From: Plectrocnemia conspersa
Taxonomy: Eukaryota > Arthropoda > Insecta > Trichoptera > Polycentropodidae
Assembly (NCBI GenBank): GCA_009617715.1
Contig: VTFK01000288.1
Coordinates: 186,001-250,000 of the forward strand
Reading direction: 5' to 3'
Length of the DNA: 64,000 nt
Shown: positions 1 through 12,600 of the stretch, piece after piece
How the letters are laid out: each line of letters opens with the position of its first letter
Numbering within the stretch: the stretch's first letter is position 1
The notes under the pieces: model-generated
Databases searched by the model: none
What the model was told of the DNA's origin: nothing
The model's input: the letters and a program-made list of their open reading frames with translations, nothing else
Translations under genes and position numbers: made by a program

Positions 1-3000
1 CAAAGTTGTTATCACTAGATATTTTTTGGGTTGCTACAGTATTTTTCTAACGCTGCTGTTCCTATCAAAACTTCCTCGCTACACGGTGTTTTTCGCATAA
101 GATCCCCTCTCCTAGTGTATAATATAGAACTGCGCCTCTGTAGTAGTAGATCTGGATTTTGTTCTCATGCTCTCACGAACAGATCGAAGAGTAAGGCAAA
201 CACGGCTTATTATCGAACATACCTATATCAAACACAAGAGAGTCGAACATACACATACACGTATACCGCGGGGAGCACTTTAGAGACTGTTTGTATAGAA
301 TAATTGTTCGCGCATGTACCCGAGTTATCCGAGATGAGTCTGTTGTGTGTGTGGTGGATAGTTGCATAACGTGCGTGCACTCCAGCATCCGCGTTGTGAA
401 TGACGAAAGTGGCTTTTTTTGTGTTTGCATTCTCATTATACACCCGTTGTAGGTACTGACGTTTCGAATTTCGGTATATCGCAATATTTGGACAGCGTGC
501 TCGAGAGACGACTTGGAAACGCCTAACTGTAACGTGTTAAGTACGGAAGGACGTACCAGAGAAAAAATAATGATTTGCGATAAAAAAAAATGGGTGGTCG
601 ATAGATAAGTGTATTTTACACAAATACTCGCTATGAAGTAATGCTGTAAAAGCTTTCACTGCACTTTAATAATATCAAATTTAACTAACGCGATATTGTG
701 AATCAGTAATCTACCATTCTTGAGCATACACTTGAGCTTTAAAGCTCTAGACTCTGAGAATGTTAATGAAGAGATCATTGAGATAATCTAAAGTAGAAGT
801 TTTAATTTAAATATATAAAAAAAACTATATTTGCAGAACATACGACTGAATATAATTGATTTATATGTAGTTAGGATTAAAAATATATGTATTATTATTT
901 ATATTAAATTTATTACTTTTTTGATCATCGCAAATAGTGTGTTTTAAATATCTTTTTCACCCTAACCAATTTGTGCCTTCGAGAGGCTATTTGTAAACGC
1001 CTAGCTGTAACACACAGGAAGATTTTCCCGAGTATTTATAGAATAAAAAAATATGTAATGATCTGTTAAAAATTTAGACGTCCGATAGACACAATGGACA
1101 CGCCGCGATGTGTGTTCTATATATTTTTTGCGGTACTTAACGGGACCCATTCTCGGACTATGCCGGTCGTTGCGTTTTGACATGGAGCCAATCGGAGTAA
1201 ATAAGATTTTTTTTATCCTTGGACGTGTACGCACGCCAAAATTGTAATTATTTGTTCCGTACGGTGTGCCAGTTGCGGGTCTTTACTGGACAAGGTGTAA
1301 TCTAAGGTACAAAAAAAGTACATAGGTATCTCACTAAGCATTCCGACGTAGAAAATGAATACGGTAAACCTAATTTGAGACATACGAATGTAATTATCAT
1401 ACAGTATAAACAATATTTAATAAATTTTAAGAGCATTGTAAAACATGCAGAAAATGAATCATGTATATATTACCTTAATCCCTATATATATTTTTTTAAA
1501 TGATTAGCTACAAATAAGTTGTGTTATTGTTGTTGTGAAGGCTGCAAGGAATATCTAGAAAATTTTGTGACACTCAACTCACGGTTTTTTTTAATTTCAA
1601 ATTAAACTTTCGGTAGCTCCAGCTTGTAGGTTTATGTGGAATGACATAAAATAATATTATATTATCAATGTCTTGATGGACCGTATGATACGAAGGTTTC
1701 AAAAAGGGCTTGTGATATTTTAAATAATATTTATATAGCTCCAGTTTTTTTTTAATTTATTGCTGATTATTTGACAAGATTTTTTTATTTAAAAACTGAC
1801 CATTATCACTTGACAGACTTCCATATCACATCCACATATTTATTTTCCGCTTCTTATACATAGCTACAACCAAAATTATTCTTGTGTTTAGCATAAGCAC
1901 TGACAGTGATTATGCTAATATTTTTTAAAGAATAAATGTTTTTATTTTTATATTTTACTTCCGATTTATTGTTGTTAGTAAAAATATATTTTTTATAGGC
2001 GCATTAAAAAGTAGCCCAAGACCTCTTTAAATAATATAGCTGTATGCATTTTTTTGGAATAAATTTAAATCTAGTGTAAACTGAAACTTTAAATTAGTTT
2101 ATTGATTATAAATAATAATATAATGATATTAAATATTTTGGTTATTTATTAAAATATTATTTAGTTAAGTTAGCTTATCTTTGTAATAATAATCTTAAAA
2201 TATTAATAGTAAAACAAATATTGATTTAGTTAAAAGTTATTTAGCATTAATTTAATGATGAATATATAAGGTAAATATTCGTATTAGCTCTTCAAATTAA
2301 TTTTAATCTCTTGAATGTTAATATAAACGAAATGAGACAAATATTTGCTTAAACTAATAAATTAACACTCCATAATTCATATGACTTTAAAACTAAAATT
2401 AATTTCTTTTATTTAAATGGCAATAAATCCTTACTAATGTGCTAAAAATACCTAATAGATTGTTAAAGCGTTACATTCAAGTTTTTTTTTTATTTTTTTC
2501 ATTCTATTCTTATTTGATGAATATTTATAATCGATAAATAAACAAATAACGGTTGTCGTTGTCGCCGTTGATACATCGTCCTCGAACTTAACACACATAA
2601 TACAAATTTGCATATGGAATTAACATTTATATCTCGGCGAGTTCAACGCGCGGCGGGCACAAACCTGATTAAAAAACAAACAAAGCTCTTGAATAATATG
2701 AATATTCGCATAAGTCTAAAAAATAGCACACAAGCCGCAAAATACGTGTCGTTACAATTTGTCTTAATTGTTATCGAATTAATGGGTTCATTGTTATTGA
2801 ACGCGTTAAACGCAAATTGATGTAAAACGTGATCGTTTAATCTCACGTTTTTTTAACCCATACCCATGTATGCATACTTGAGGAGATTTAATAGCGTGTT
2901 GCGCGATGATATCTAAATCTAGATACGGCTCTGAAATAAAACTGGTAGCCGTTTTATATATTACGTTTTTTATTCTCTATCGCGTTCATCAGCGCGCCTC

Positions 3001-6000
3001 AATTACAAAATTGCCAAAAAACAGAACGTATTAATTAGTACATTTTTTATTATTATTATTTCGTTATTAGGCGCCCAACGAACGATATTTAACGGTATTT
3101 TTCATATTGCATGCAAACGATATAATACATCGGCCAAACGAGGCGTGTCGTCACTTTTTACGTGAAAATTCTTCGAGTAGCGCCATGGGCATTTCTGCGG
3201 TCCAAGTCTGGAAGTTTTTTTCCTTGTAGATTGCATCAGGTTATTAACTTAAAAATCTTATCTATAAGAAATCGTTAATATATTTTTTCGATTATGTAAC
3301 TGTAACTTTAAAAAAATTGTATATACAATAATTTGATTATAACTTATTAGTTGAACATCTATGACATTAAAAATCGCGTGAGATAATTGCAAATTAACAC
3401 TTTGTGAGGTCAAGTAATATATCTTTTAATTAAATCTAAATAAAGAACGCTTGTCCTGTCAAATATCCGTTATGTATCCAACGACTCAAGCCTCGCTAAT
3501 TACAAAGTCATTCTTGTGTATTGCTTTAATTATATTTAAACGAGCGCATCATGAGAACGTTATTATTTATTTTGTGGTACCGAAATTCGTGTTTGGATAA
3601 ACTATTTTTTAACAAGAGTGTTAATATTTGACTGTTTGCTTAGAAACAAGAGAGTTTACATTATAAACACAATACGTACCCCAATATACACTACCCTTAA
3701 AGCCGATTTTGACCGCAAACAAATATTTTTTTGTATTGTATAATACTCAAGAATGCACATTGATCTTTTGGTCATCTGCGAATCTCTCCATGATCACATT
3801 CCGGTTCTTCCCGTTACTCGTTGCCATGATCGCCAGGAACACGTTATTGTAATTATCCCTTGCCTCTTAAGGTGATGCAATCCTCATCTAACCATCGTTA
3901 ATAATCATTGACGACACTTCAATCAGTTCCTGGTACACACACACATACATCAGATCAGTATCTCATCATAATTTACTGTAAGATGCGTACGTACTACGGT
4001 CCTGTATTGAACAATGATTATATAATAAAAAAATCGTAATTAAACTATCTCTAGATTTATACATATACGATTTCATATATTACAAAGTAAGCTCGGTTTT
4101 AGGGATCATCTAGATAAGCTCGCGACCGCAATAAGATTAGTGTTGTTATTTAGGATTTAATACAATCCCTGCCATCTTACATTTAAGCTAAAAGTAAATA
4201 AGAATACAATTTTCTCGGCATTAAAACATTAACTAAAAGTTTTTCCACGTGTGGCATAAATACATAGGCAATGTGCTTAATATTGCATATGGTCCATAAA
4301 GCTGCTCCGAGCTGCACGGATGCTTTAAGTCTCGAAGTTTCCAGACGCATAAATATTCCAAACCCACACCCCTAAAAGGATTTCGGGAATTTATCTCCTA
4401 TCCCACTCCCACTTATTGATCGTTCGAACGTTTATATTGCCTCATTGGTCGCCCGTTGTATCCACCTCCGGCTTATTAGGGTTATTTATGGCAACAGTTT
4501 CATAAATATGTTTTGAAAAAAAGTAATCTGAAAGTAAAATGCGATTTTCACGCGTATTTAAATTTATGCTATGAGCGAAATAATATAATCAGAAATTTCA
4601 TCCCTAACCTTTGAGCTTTCTCCCCCTTGCGAGAAACACGTATTATCCCAGTAGACGCTTTTGTCGCATAAATCCGTGGATGTTGTTCCCATGGGAAATA
4701 AGCCCAAGGTAGATATTTCAACTTTTGTTTTAGGCTAAGTTACTGATCGCTCTTTTAATCCACTCTCTACGGAGAGCTTTTCTTACGGAGCGAAACTTTT
4801 ATGCGCGACTTTTGCTTTTTTTTCTTTATCGCGAATATTTTCCCACGCCAAAACAAGATTCTATTTAACTTTTGACAATAATAAACAGAAGTTTAATACA
4901 ACTTTGCAAGCTTATTACTTATTTTGTAATAATGTTTTTCGTGCATTAAGATCGATGGCAACAAATTACTCTGTTTTAATTATATTATACAGCAAATAAT
5001 ATAGTAAATATATAAAAAATAATCTGTTATAAATATTGCATATATATTATACATATTAATTTAGCCGTTCTTTAAAATGTTAAATTTATGCTTATTTATT
5101 TTTTTAATCATATTTTCACCTCTTATAGTATAAAAAATATATGTTACATTGAATGTGATGCAATGAATTTAAATGTAATTAAATCTGAAAAATAATTTTA
5201 CTTTCACTAGTTTAAATATAATTTAGTATTGTACAATTGATTCAGTATCAGAGATCCACATAATTGTGACATCACATCGTTTGACAAAATTCTACAATAT
5301 TTAAAGTAAATTAAATCAAACCAGACCTAACCTAATGCGAGTTCAAAAACTAGTCAAGTTGGGTTTGGTTAATTTGTTTAGATTATTCTTAGGCTTAGAT
5401 TTAAACAGCAGATTTTGCAACTCTCAAATTAAGTTTATAGACATTTTAGAACAACAAATAATTTCACTAGTACCAGCAGATAGTAAAAGTATATTTCTAC
5501 CGGTAAAAATATATTCGGATATGATTTCATTGAAAATATAACTTCACTGATAATACATATTCACTGTAACATAAACTGAAAATGTATATAAATATGATTT
5601 CACTGAGATGCCAATGAAAAATTAACTGTATCATATACATATGCTATTTATTATTTTTTTTAGTAGCATAAAACACACGATTAAATATTTTTTTATAGTA
5701 TTTACTAAATAAATGTCACTATAAAAAAATAGTTTACTACAAAATTTAATCATTTTACTGACTTTTTATTAGTCTTTACAGATATTATTTATTAATGTCT
5801 TCAATATGAACTACTAAATTTATCTGAATAATATTTTTATACAATGATTAACAATGCGCTTTTCTGCACAGATAATTTCATTAAAATAACTATATTTAAA
5901 ATTGAAGCTTGAAGCTGTTAAGGTGCCAGAATTTATTCTGCGCTATTCAGAAATAATGAGCTTGATGTACTGTGTATATTTTATAATACATAATAAAATA

Positions 6001-6590
6001 ATATAATCGACTTCCTCATAACACTATATTACCCAGTGTATATATATAAATTTTATAGTCGCGTTTTCTATCTATTGTTATATACTACATAGATAAGTCG
6101 CTCATTTAGGATATGAACGCTCCTTGTTTAAACGTATAGCATTACTATATGGTCCGTCAGGACGCTGGTTACATTGATCTTGAGCTTCGATAATCATTAT
6201 TTTATGTCATATTCATATTTTTTTAAATTATCCTAAAATGGTTTAATTTGAAGACTTCAAACCCTTCTTATTGATTTACAAAATATTTTAGATTCTTCTT
6301 GAAGCATTCACATTCAATATATTAAAATAGTAATATTTTAATAAACTATATGCGAATTGTCGCATTATAGGCATTAAAGTATGTAAATATGTATTAAATG
6401 CATTTATATGTATATATATATAGTAGCTCGCGTGTGGTCCTAATTATCCTTTTATGTAATAGATCAAATACATTACCATAAAATTACGCTCGATAAAAAT
6501 TCTTTCACTAGGTGCACACGTATTGAATTATAGGTTTATAAGTACTTGAAAATGTTGTTGTACTAATAGAATATTTTATTATTTTTACAG
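1..6590. other. Non-coding region upstream of the first Tnc coding exon
   Basis: No convincing coding region is visible; open frames here are short and look random. Because exon 6591-6690 starts at a splice acceptor, at least one 5' UTR exon of Tnc must lie upstream, inside this stretch or to the left of the window, but I cannot place it. The first 540 bases are less AT-rich than the rest and could belong to a promoter or UTR exon. A 33-base motif at 501-533 recurs, diverged, at 979-1011. GC-richer patches occur at about 3740-3960 and 4240-4880. The remainder is AT-rich with nothing I recognise. Confidence 0.5.
4254..4805. promoter_or_regulatory. Cluster of TTTATG (Caudal/Abd-B-type) motifs
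   Basis: Seven copies of TTTATGS or its complement lie at 4254-4260, 4347-4354, 4485-4491, 4501-4507, 4563-4569, 4676-4683 and 4798-4805, within a segment that is GC-richer than its surroundings. TTTATG/TTTATT is the known core of Caudal and Abdominal-B homeodomain binding sites. The clustering is seen in the sequence; a regulatory role, for instance hindgut expression of the downstream tenectin-like gene, is inference. AT-rich DNA yields such motifs by chance, so confidence is modest. Confidence 0.3.
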
Positions 6591-6690
6591 AAATTCCGGA
6601 GAGGGAACAACATGGGGACGGAAAACGCGCGGCGCTCTGCGCTCGCGCTCATAGCGCTCATCTTTGCACTAGCACCATTAGTATTAACCG
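6591..6690 (+). CDS. Tnc: Tnc coding exon 1: 21 nt of 5' UTR plus signal peptide
   Basis: A pyrimidine-rich tract ending in TTTTTACAG precedes 6591. The ATG at 6612 is the first in the exon and follows GGGAACAAC, an acceptable insect start context. It encodes MGTENARRSALALIALIFAL followed by APLVLT: a short basic n-region, a hydrophobic core and an Ala at the junction, which is a classical secretory signal peptide. The donor at 6691 reads GTAAGT and the intron is phase 1. The open frame is too short for standard ORF calling and is recognised by its splice sites and by its fit to the downstream exons. Cleavage is likely near residue 26-27. Confidence 0.75.
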
Positions 6691-9600
6691 GTAAGTCTTC
6701 AATATATTAATTTAAAAAAAAATATAATAAACACACATGTTGAAAACCTCAGGCAAAAGACAAATTACCGATGGGCTCGCATATGAAATACGACTCTCCC
6801 GAAGCACAACAGTGTATCGGAACCGCGTGGGCTATGTTGAGAAAATGAAAATGTATTATTAGTTAAATTGTACACATCTGTTACTTGGTCTTATTAAGCG
6901 AATCGTGAAATTGTTTAGAGCGCTCCCACGGGCGGATGTTATCTAACAAATTACACACAGTGTTGTTGTTTGATTTAGATAATCGTAATAAAATTTATAA
7001 TTAACAAACGGATTAATCGCGACGAGGAATGAGTATTATTATATTTTATTTGCTTAATGGTGATCTGAACTACTGGATCTAGTTTAATATAAATACAAAA
7101 GCACCCACTCGATTTTAATCGATCCCACTTATAGATCCCACGGCATACCAGACATTCCCAATCTATTCTCCGATGCTTTTTTTCTCCACCACTTCTGGGT
7201 AAATTGTCGCTAAAGAACGGGACCCGGCCGCGGGCCCACGACTCTCGGCGACCTCTCCGTCCAGCATTAACCGGTAATTTGAGCATACGCATGCAAATGG
7301 ATTATTATTTCCGTCACAATAACAGTTATTAACGCTGAGATTGATGGTCGCGGTCTTCCTTGTTATATCGGACCCGGGCGCATTAATCAAACGGGCGCCA
7401 TTATATTGTGACGTCACGTCGCTGGTTAGCTACCCCACTGCATGCGTGGAGTCATTCCTGATGTGTAATTTCGAGCAATTTTCGATATTGTTACGCAACC
7501 GATTCGGTTTCGGACCTCGCTGACATCGGATCGTGATGGATGTCCGAGTCACGTAGTTGTGGAAACACTGTTATTTCCACGCGCTCATGTGTTGCTTGTG
7601 CGAACGATTGTGATGCTGGACTTGACCGTGCGCTGAGCTAATAGGTTATTGAAGAACGTGGATTGGTGTAATATCATTGAGAAGGAAGTAAATCGGATTC
7701 AGATTAGATAGATACATACGGAAAGAAATTGCAAAATATGTATTATTCTGCGAGATATATAATATATGTAGCGTAGACAGAATTTGTTCAAAAAGCTCAT
7801 TCGAGGTATATTATTAGTTAGTATCGACAAATATGTGTTCATAAAAATAGTGTTAAATCGCAAACACCAATAAAAAATCATATAAAATGCTTGCGGTATT
7901 TTATAAATCAGTCAGCATGCTGTTCCAATTATATACATCTGTCAATATACAATGAATATATAATATTATTTTTACTCATACATTCCATGCAGATCTGGGT
8001 GCTTCTTTAATATTTTTAATATGAACATATATTGAATATATATTAAATTGTGAATATTTAGGCTACTTTTAAATGCGCCTTTTAAAACAACCTTCTTTAA
8101 ATCTGTTACTCATTAAACATATCGATTTTTCTCATCTAAATTCAGAGCAACTTTCACTAAATATGGCAGTTCTGATAGACTTGTTTATTTAGCTCTAAAT
8201 ATTACTAGGACTATATGCTAAAAAATAAGATTGAAAAGCTCATTAAAATGCGTTTTTCATGATAAATTATTTAATTTTACCGTAACTTCCACAATATATT
8301 TTGTTGTAAATATTACTAATATTAGATATTTAATAAGAACCTTGCTAAAAATATTTTCTCATTATATAATACATCTAGGTGTATTTTAAAATATTTAATT
8401 AAACCGTAATTTTTGGTTCTTGGAGTAGTCCTGATTAATTTGTATATAATAATAAAACTGGATGCTAAAATAGAACTTGCATTTTAGGAACAGAAAAGCG
8501 TGCTAAAAATATTTTTTCATTATACATTTGGGTGTCTCTTAAATTATTACATTTTACTGTAATTTTAATTTCTTAAGATAGTCACGATAAATTTTGATAT
8601 ATTATTAGGCTGTAAATAGATGCAAAAAAACTGCGTTTTAAAAAATGAATAGATCTGGGTGGAAAAATTTAATTTAAAACGTTTTTTATTATACATCTAG
8701 ATGTTTTTTTTAATTATTAGGCTCTACAGTAGTTATCACATCTTAAACTGCTACTGAAAAAATTGTATATTAATTTAATAATATAAATAAAACTACTGAC
8801 AGAAAAATAACCTGCGCTTTAAATACACAAAAGTTTATTAAAAAGCGTTTTATATTATTAAATAGGGTGTCTCTTAAATTATTTGATTTTACCTTAATTT
8901 TTACTTATTGGAGTAGTTTTGATATTTTGCAAATTAATCTGTAAATATTATTGAGACTGGATAGTAAAAAACTAACATGCGTTTTAAAGACAGAAAAACT
9001 TATTAAAAAGCGTTTTTAATTATTCATATGTGTAATGTTTTATTAGATTTTAATGTAAGTATCTATTTATTGAAGCAATCCTGATTAAACTTATATTGTA
9101 GACCGTAAATATTATGGGCTACATTTAAACGCGCCACCTGCGATCTTCTTCAAACGCGTTTTATTTTTATGCATCAGTGCGTTTTTATCTAAATATTATA
9201 TTTGCACTTCTTTCATAGGTTATTACGTGAATGTCTATTACCGATTCTAAAAAGGTTTAAGATCATATTTTAAAAATCTGCAGCTAAAAAATTCGAAAAA
9301 ATACAGTTGTTTTGGTAGAAAAACTAATATATTTAGTAAAAAATATGACGTAGAAAAAAATATTTTTAAATTCGATTTTAATTTTGAAAAACTTTAAAAA
9401 CTTGCTGGTTCGTAAATAATTACAAAAAATATTGTGGATTGTACTTCAAAAGTGCTGGAATTTTTTCAACGACCCGTGTATCTATACTTGTATATAGTAC
9501 ATTAAAAAGCATCGCTTGTCGAGATGCTCAAAGTAAAAACCTTCATAAAACCAATGGTGCAATCTAGCAGTAGTAAAACGTGTTCTATCGAGAAAACACT

Positions 9601-12600
9601 CCAAATATAGTATTATATAGCAGTAGAATCCGAGCTTTTATTATTATTTTACAATTCCGTTTTTCGCCCCACATTCCTGAATCTGTGCTGTATATATTGA
9701 AAGTACATACGCGACGCATTTTAATCGCAAATCGATTAGTCAGATCGGACCGAATTGCAACCAACGGTAACACATTTCGTGTGTTGCTGTGTGTAATTAT
9801 CGTGCAATTCGACGTTGGGCAACACCGAGGTGTGCTGATGGCGGTTATTTTTTTATATTTTTTTTTCATCGAATGCCTATGCATATTACTCCACGTTCTT
9901 CATAATCATATAGATATTATTTACGTTGCGCTAACGGTCAAGGATTGAACGTAATGACACTAATCGGTTAAACAGATCGACGTTTAAACATCCGGATACG
10001 GTTTTTGAACTTGAAGAAAAAATCGTCGGGATGACCATCATCAAATCGTAAAAGGTGATGATTGATGCGAAAGTAACGAAGTCGATTAAGTAATTTTGGG
10101 CGAATTTATTTTCGTATGATTTAACGAGTACACCGATCGTAGAAATTATGAGGTGAAATAACTAGAAAAACAACGAAAGTAAATAAATTTAATTAATTAA
10201 TTTTTCAATATCACTAATTAAATGTCACGCAATAATACTACTTACGGATTTTTATATAAATATGCCATTCTTATATTCTGATATATATTTAACTAAAAAT
10301 TTTAACTCATCATAAAATATATTTTTCTGCTCAGTTTTGTCCAAGATTATTTTATCACAAATTTATTATGAATATGTTAAATAAATGTATTATATTCAAA
10401 GGTATTTATGTAAAAATCTATAATAAAAAAAAAACACATTTTATTACTTATTGCCACTGATGTTTATATAATGATGCATCTTATATATGATAATCACAAA
10501 TTTAATAAGGTCGTTCACATTTGTATAAAGCTGCCGTTACATTAACATAAACTTTAATAAATCGATTTATTTACATAAATCTCTATTGATTTGTCGTCTC
10601 GTGTGAATTTTTATAATTGGATAAATCAATTAATACGACCACCCGCTAAATGCGTATTTTTATCAATCCAGCAATAAAACTTGTGTCCAATTAAAGCGCT
10701 GATAACGACCGATCGATGCATAAATCGAAAATTTATATCGAGCGGGTTCGCCGCTTGTCTCTCGTCGATGTCTATTCCGACCGGCTAAGACTTAATCGCG
10801 GTTAATTTTAACGGCGGTCGTAAAACGCTAATCTTGAATTGATGACGGATTTTATGGATGTATTTTAAAATATTAAATGCGAAATTCTCAACGAAAACTC
10901 GCTGAGAATCTAATATTATGTCACGCTTATGATATTACACTAAATATATATTTAAGCGATCGATATTTATTCAGCAATTATCAAAAACAAACCTTTCGCG
11001 TGCTTCACGTATGATTTATATTGTCACAAATCAAAAATTCGATTCGATCTGCCTACCGAAAGAACACGCCTTCATATTCTCTCCCATTAATCGATACGGT
11101 AGGTGTTAACATGCGTCTAACAAATTTTTCATGTGCACGTTTCGATTTTGTAATATAACAAATAATATAAAAGCCGCTGGTACACAAGGCGTTACGTTAG
11201 TTCACACAACAGCTTTTTCTCTTATTTATGTTTCTTTTTACAATCGTGAAAGAGCGAAGGCGGTTTATTTTCTATCTTCGTTTTGTGCATCTTGCACTTC
11301 TTGTGCAACATACGCGAAGCACTATATATGTATTTTTTTTATTTTCCTCGCCTGACCGGTCTGCGTCTGTCATCCATCCACTCGGTGCATAATTTTTTTA
11401 ACAAACAAGGTATGCATATGCTTGGTACATTTTATGTTGTATTTATACAGTGTATCATAAAAATATATACACATTTTAATCAATGTTTTCAAATGAACAA
11501 ACGTTCAGTATGTAATTTTATAATAGTACCATAATATTTTTAATCGCTCGTAATTTTCCATTCGCGGACACGATAATTTTGCGCCATCATCTTTGGAGCG
11601 ATGTTAACTTTTCGGATTTGGTTCATTATGTGTCATTATCTGATCGAGTCCACTGTGACGATGGAGATCGAAGGGTGAGCCATTAATGATAGATTGTCGC
11701 TAACGGTTGTTCGTATTGATTGAACAATTACAATTAAGTTGACATAATCATAATTTGCGGAGAATAACTTAATCTTCAATAAAGTTCTGCATTTATTATT
11801 AATGGCTTTAGAAGTTTAACCTTTTTTCATTACAAAGATAAAATTAAATAAAACACTGTCATTATTTTTTTTATAAAATCGTTGCAAAATAAAAATTGCT
11901 GTCATTACTATTATCTTACATGTATCTTTTGCTATTATATTAAATGATTATTATATCAATTAAATATACAAAATGTTGGATATAAATAAACAAATATTTT
12001 TTTTAATTTATAAAAATAACAGATATTACTCCACATATTTATTTGGAATAGTCTAATTAAATAATTGAAATTCGTCGATTAATTTTTTTTATTGAAATAG
12101 TTTTGTGTCTTTATTTTGCTGTTGTATTTTCTATACAATTTAATTACACGCACAATTTTTTAATTAAGATTATGTGATGTTGGTAGTTGGGTTAAACGTT
12201 GCATTATGTCAAAAAAGACATAATATTTGAGTTTAAATATTTTTAAAAGGGTAATTAAAATGTTAGTTACAAATCATATACTATATATGGATCATGTGAA
12301 TATTTTACAGATTTTTTATTCTTTATTAACCCTTAGCGTAGTGAGTTAAAAAAATAGTATACATCTGAGTGTAAGTTAATTTTACATATTTTTGAGGTGT
12401 ATTTATGTTGTTATTATTTTATATTGCATTTAATGTAAATTATACAAAAAAATCAATAATTGCTTTAATTTATTTTACATATTAATTTTACTTTTTTCGG
12501 CTTTTGTATTTTTTTATATCAATACAGAGGCTTGAAATAGTTTCAATAAAATTAATATAAGTATTTTTATTATGTTAATTTATTTCTCACTCTTTTATTG

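Noticed and set aside
9580..9948. Open frame of 122 codons in intron 1
   Set aside because: It has no domain, no repeat of codon bias like Tnc, and an equally long frame exists on the other strand.
12326..12345. Second piggyBac-like end, TTAACCCTTAGCGTAG
   Set aside because: No inverted partner with TTAA was found nearby; a short match of this kind is expected by chance. The same holds for TTAACTCTTTAGTCGC near 41313.
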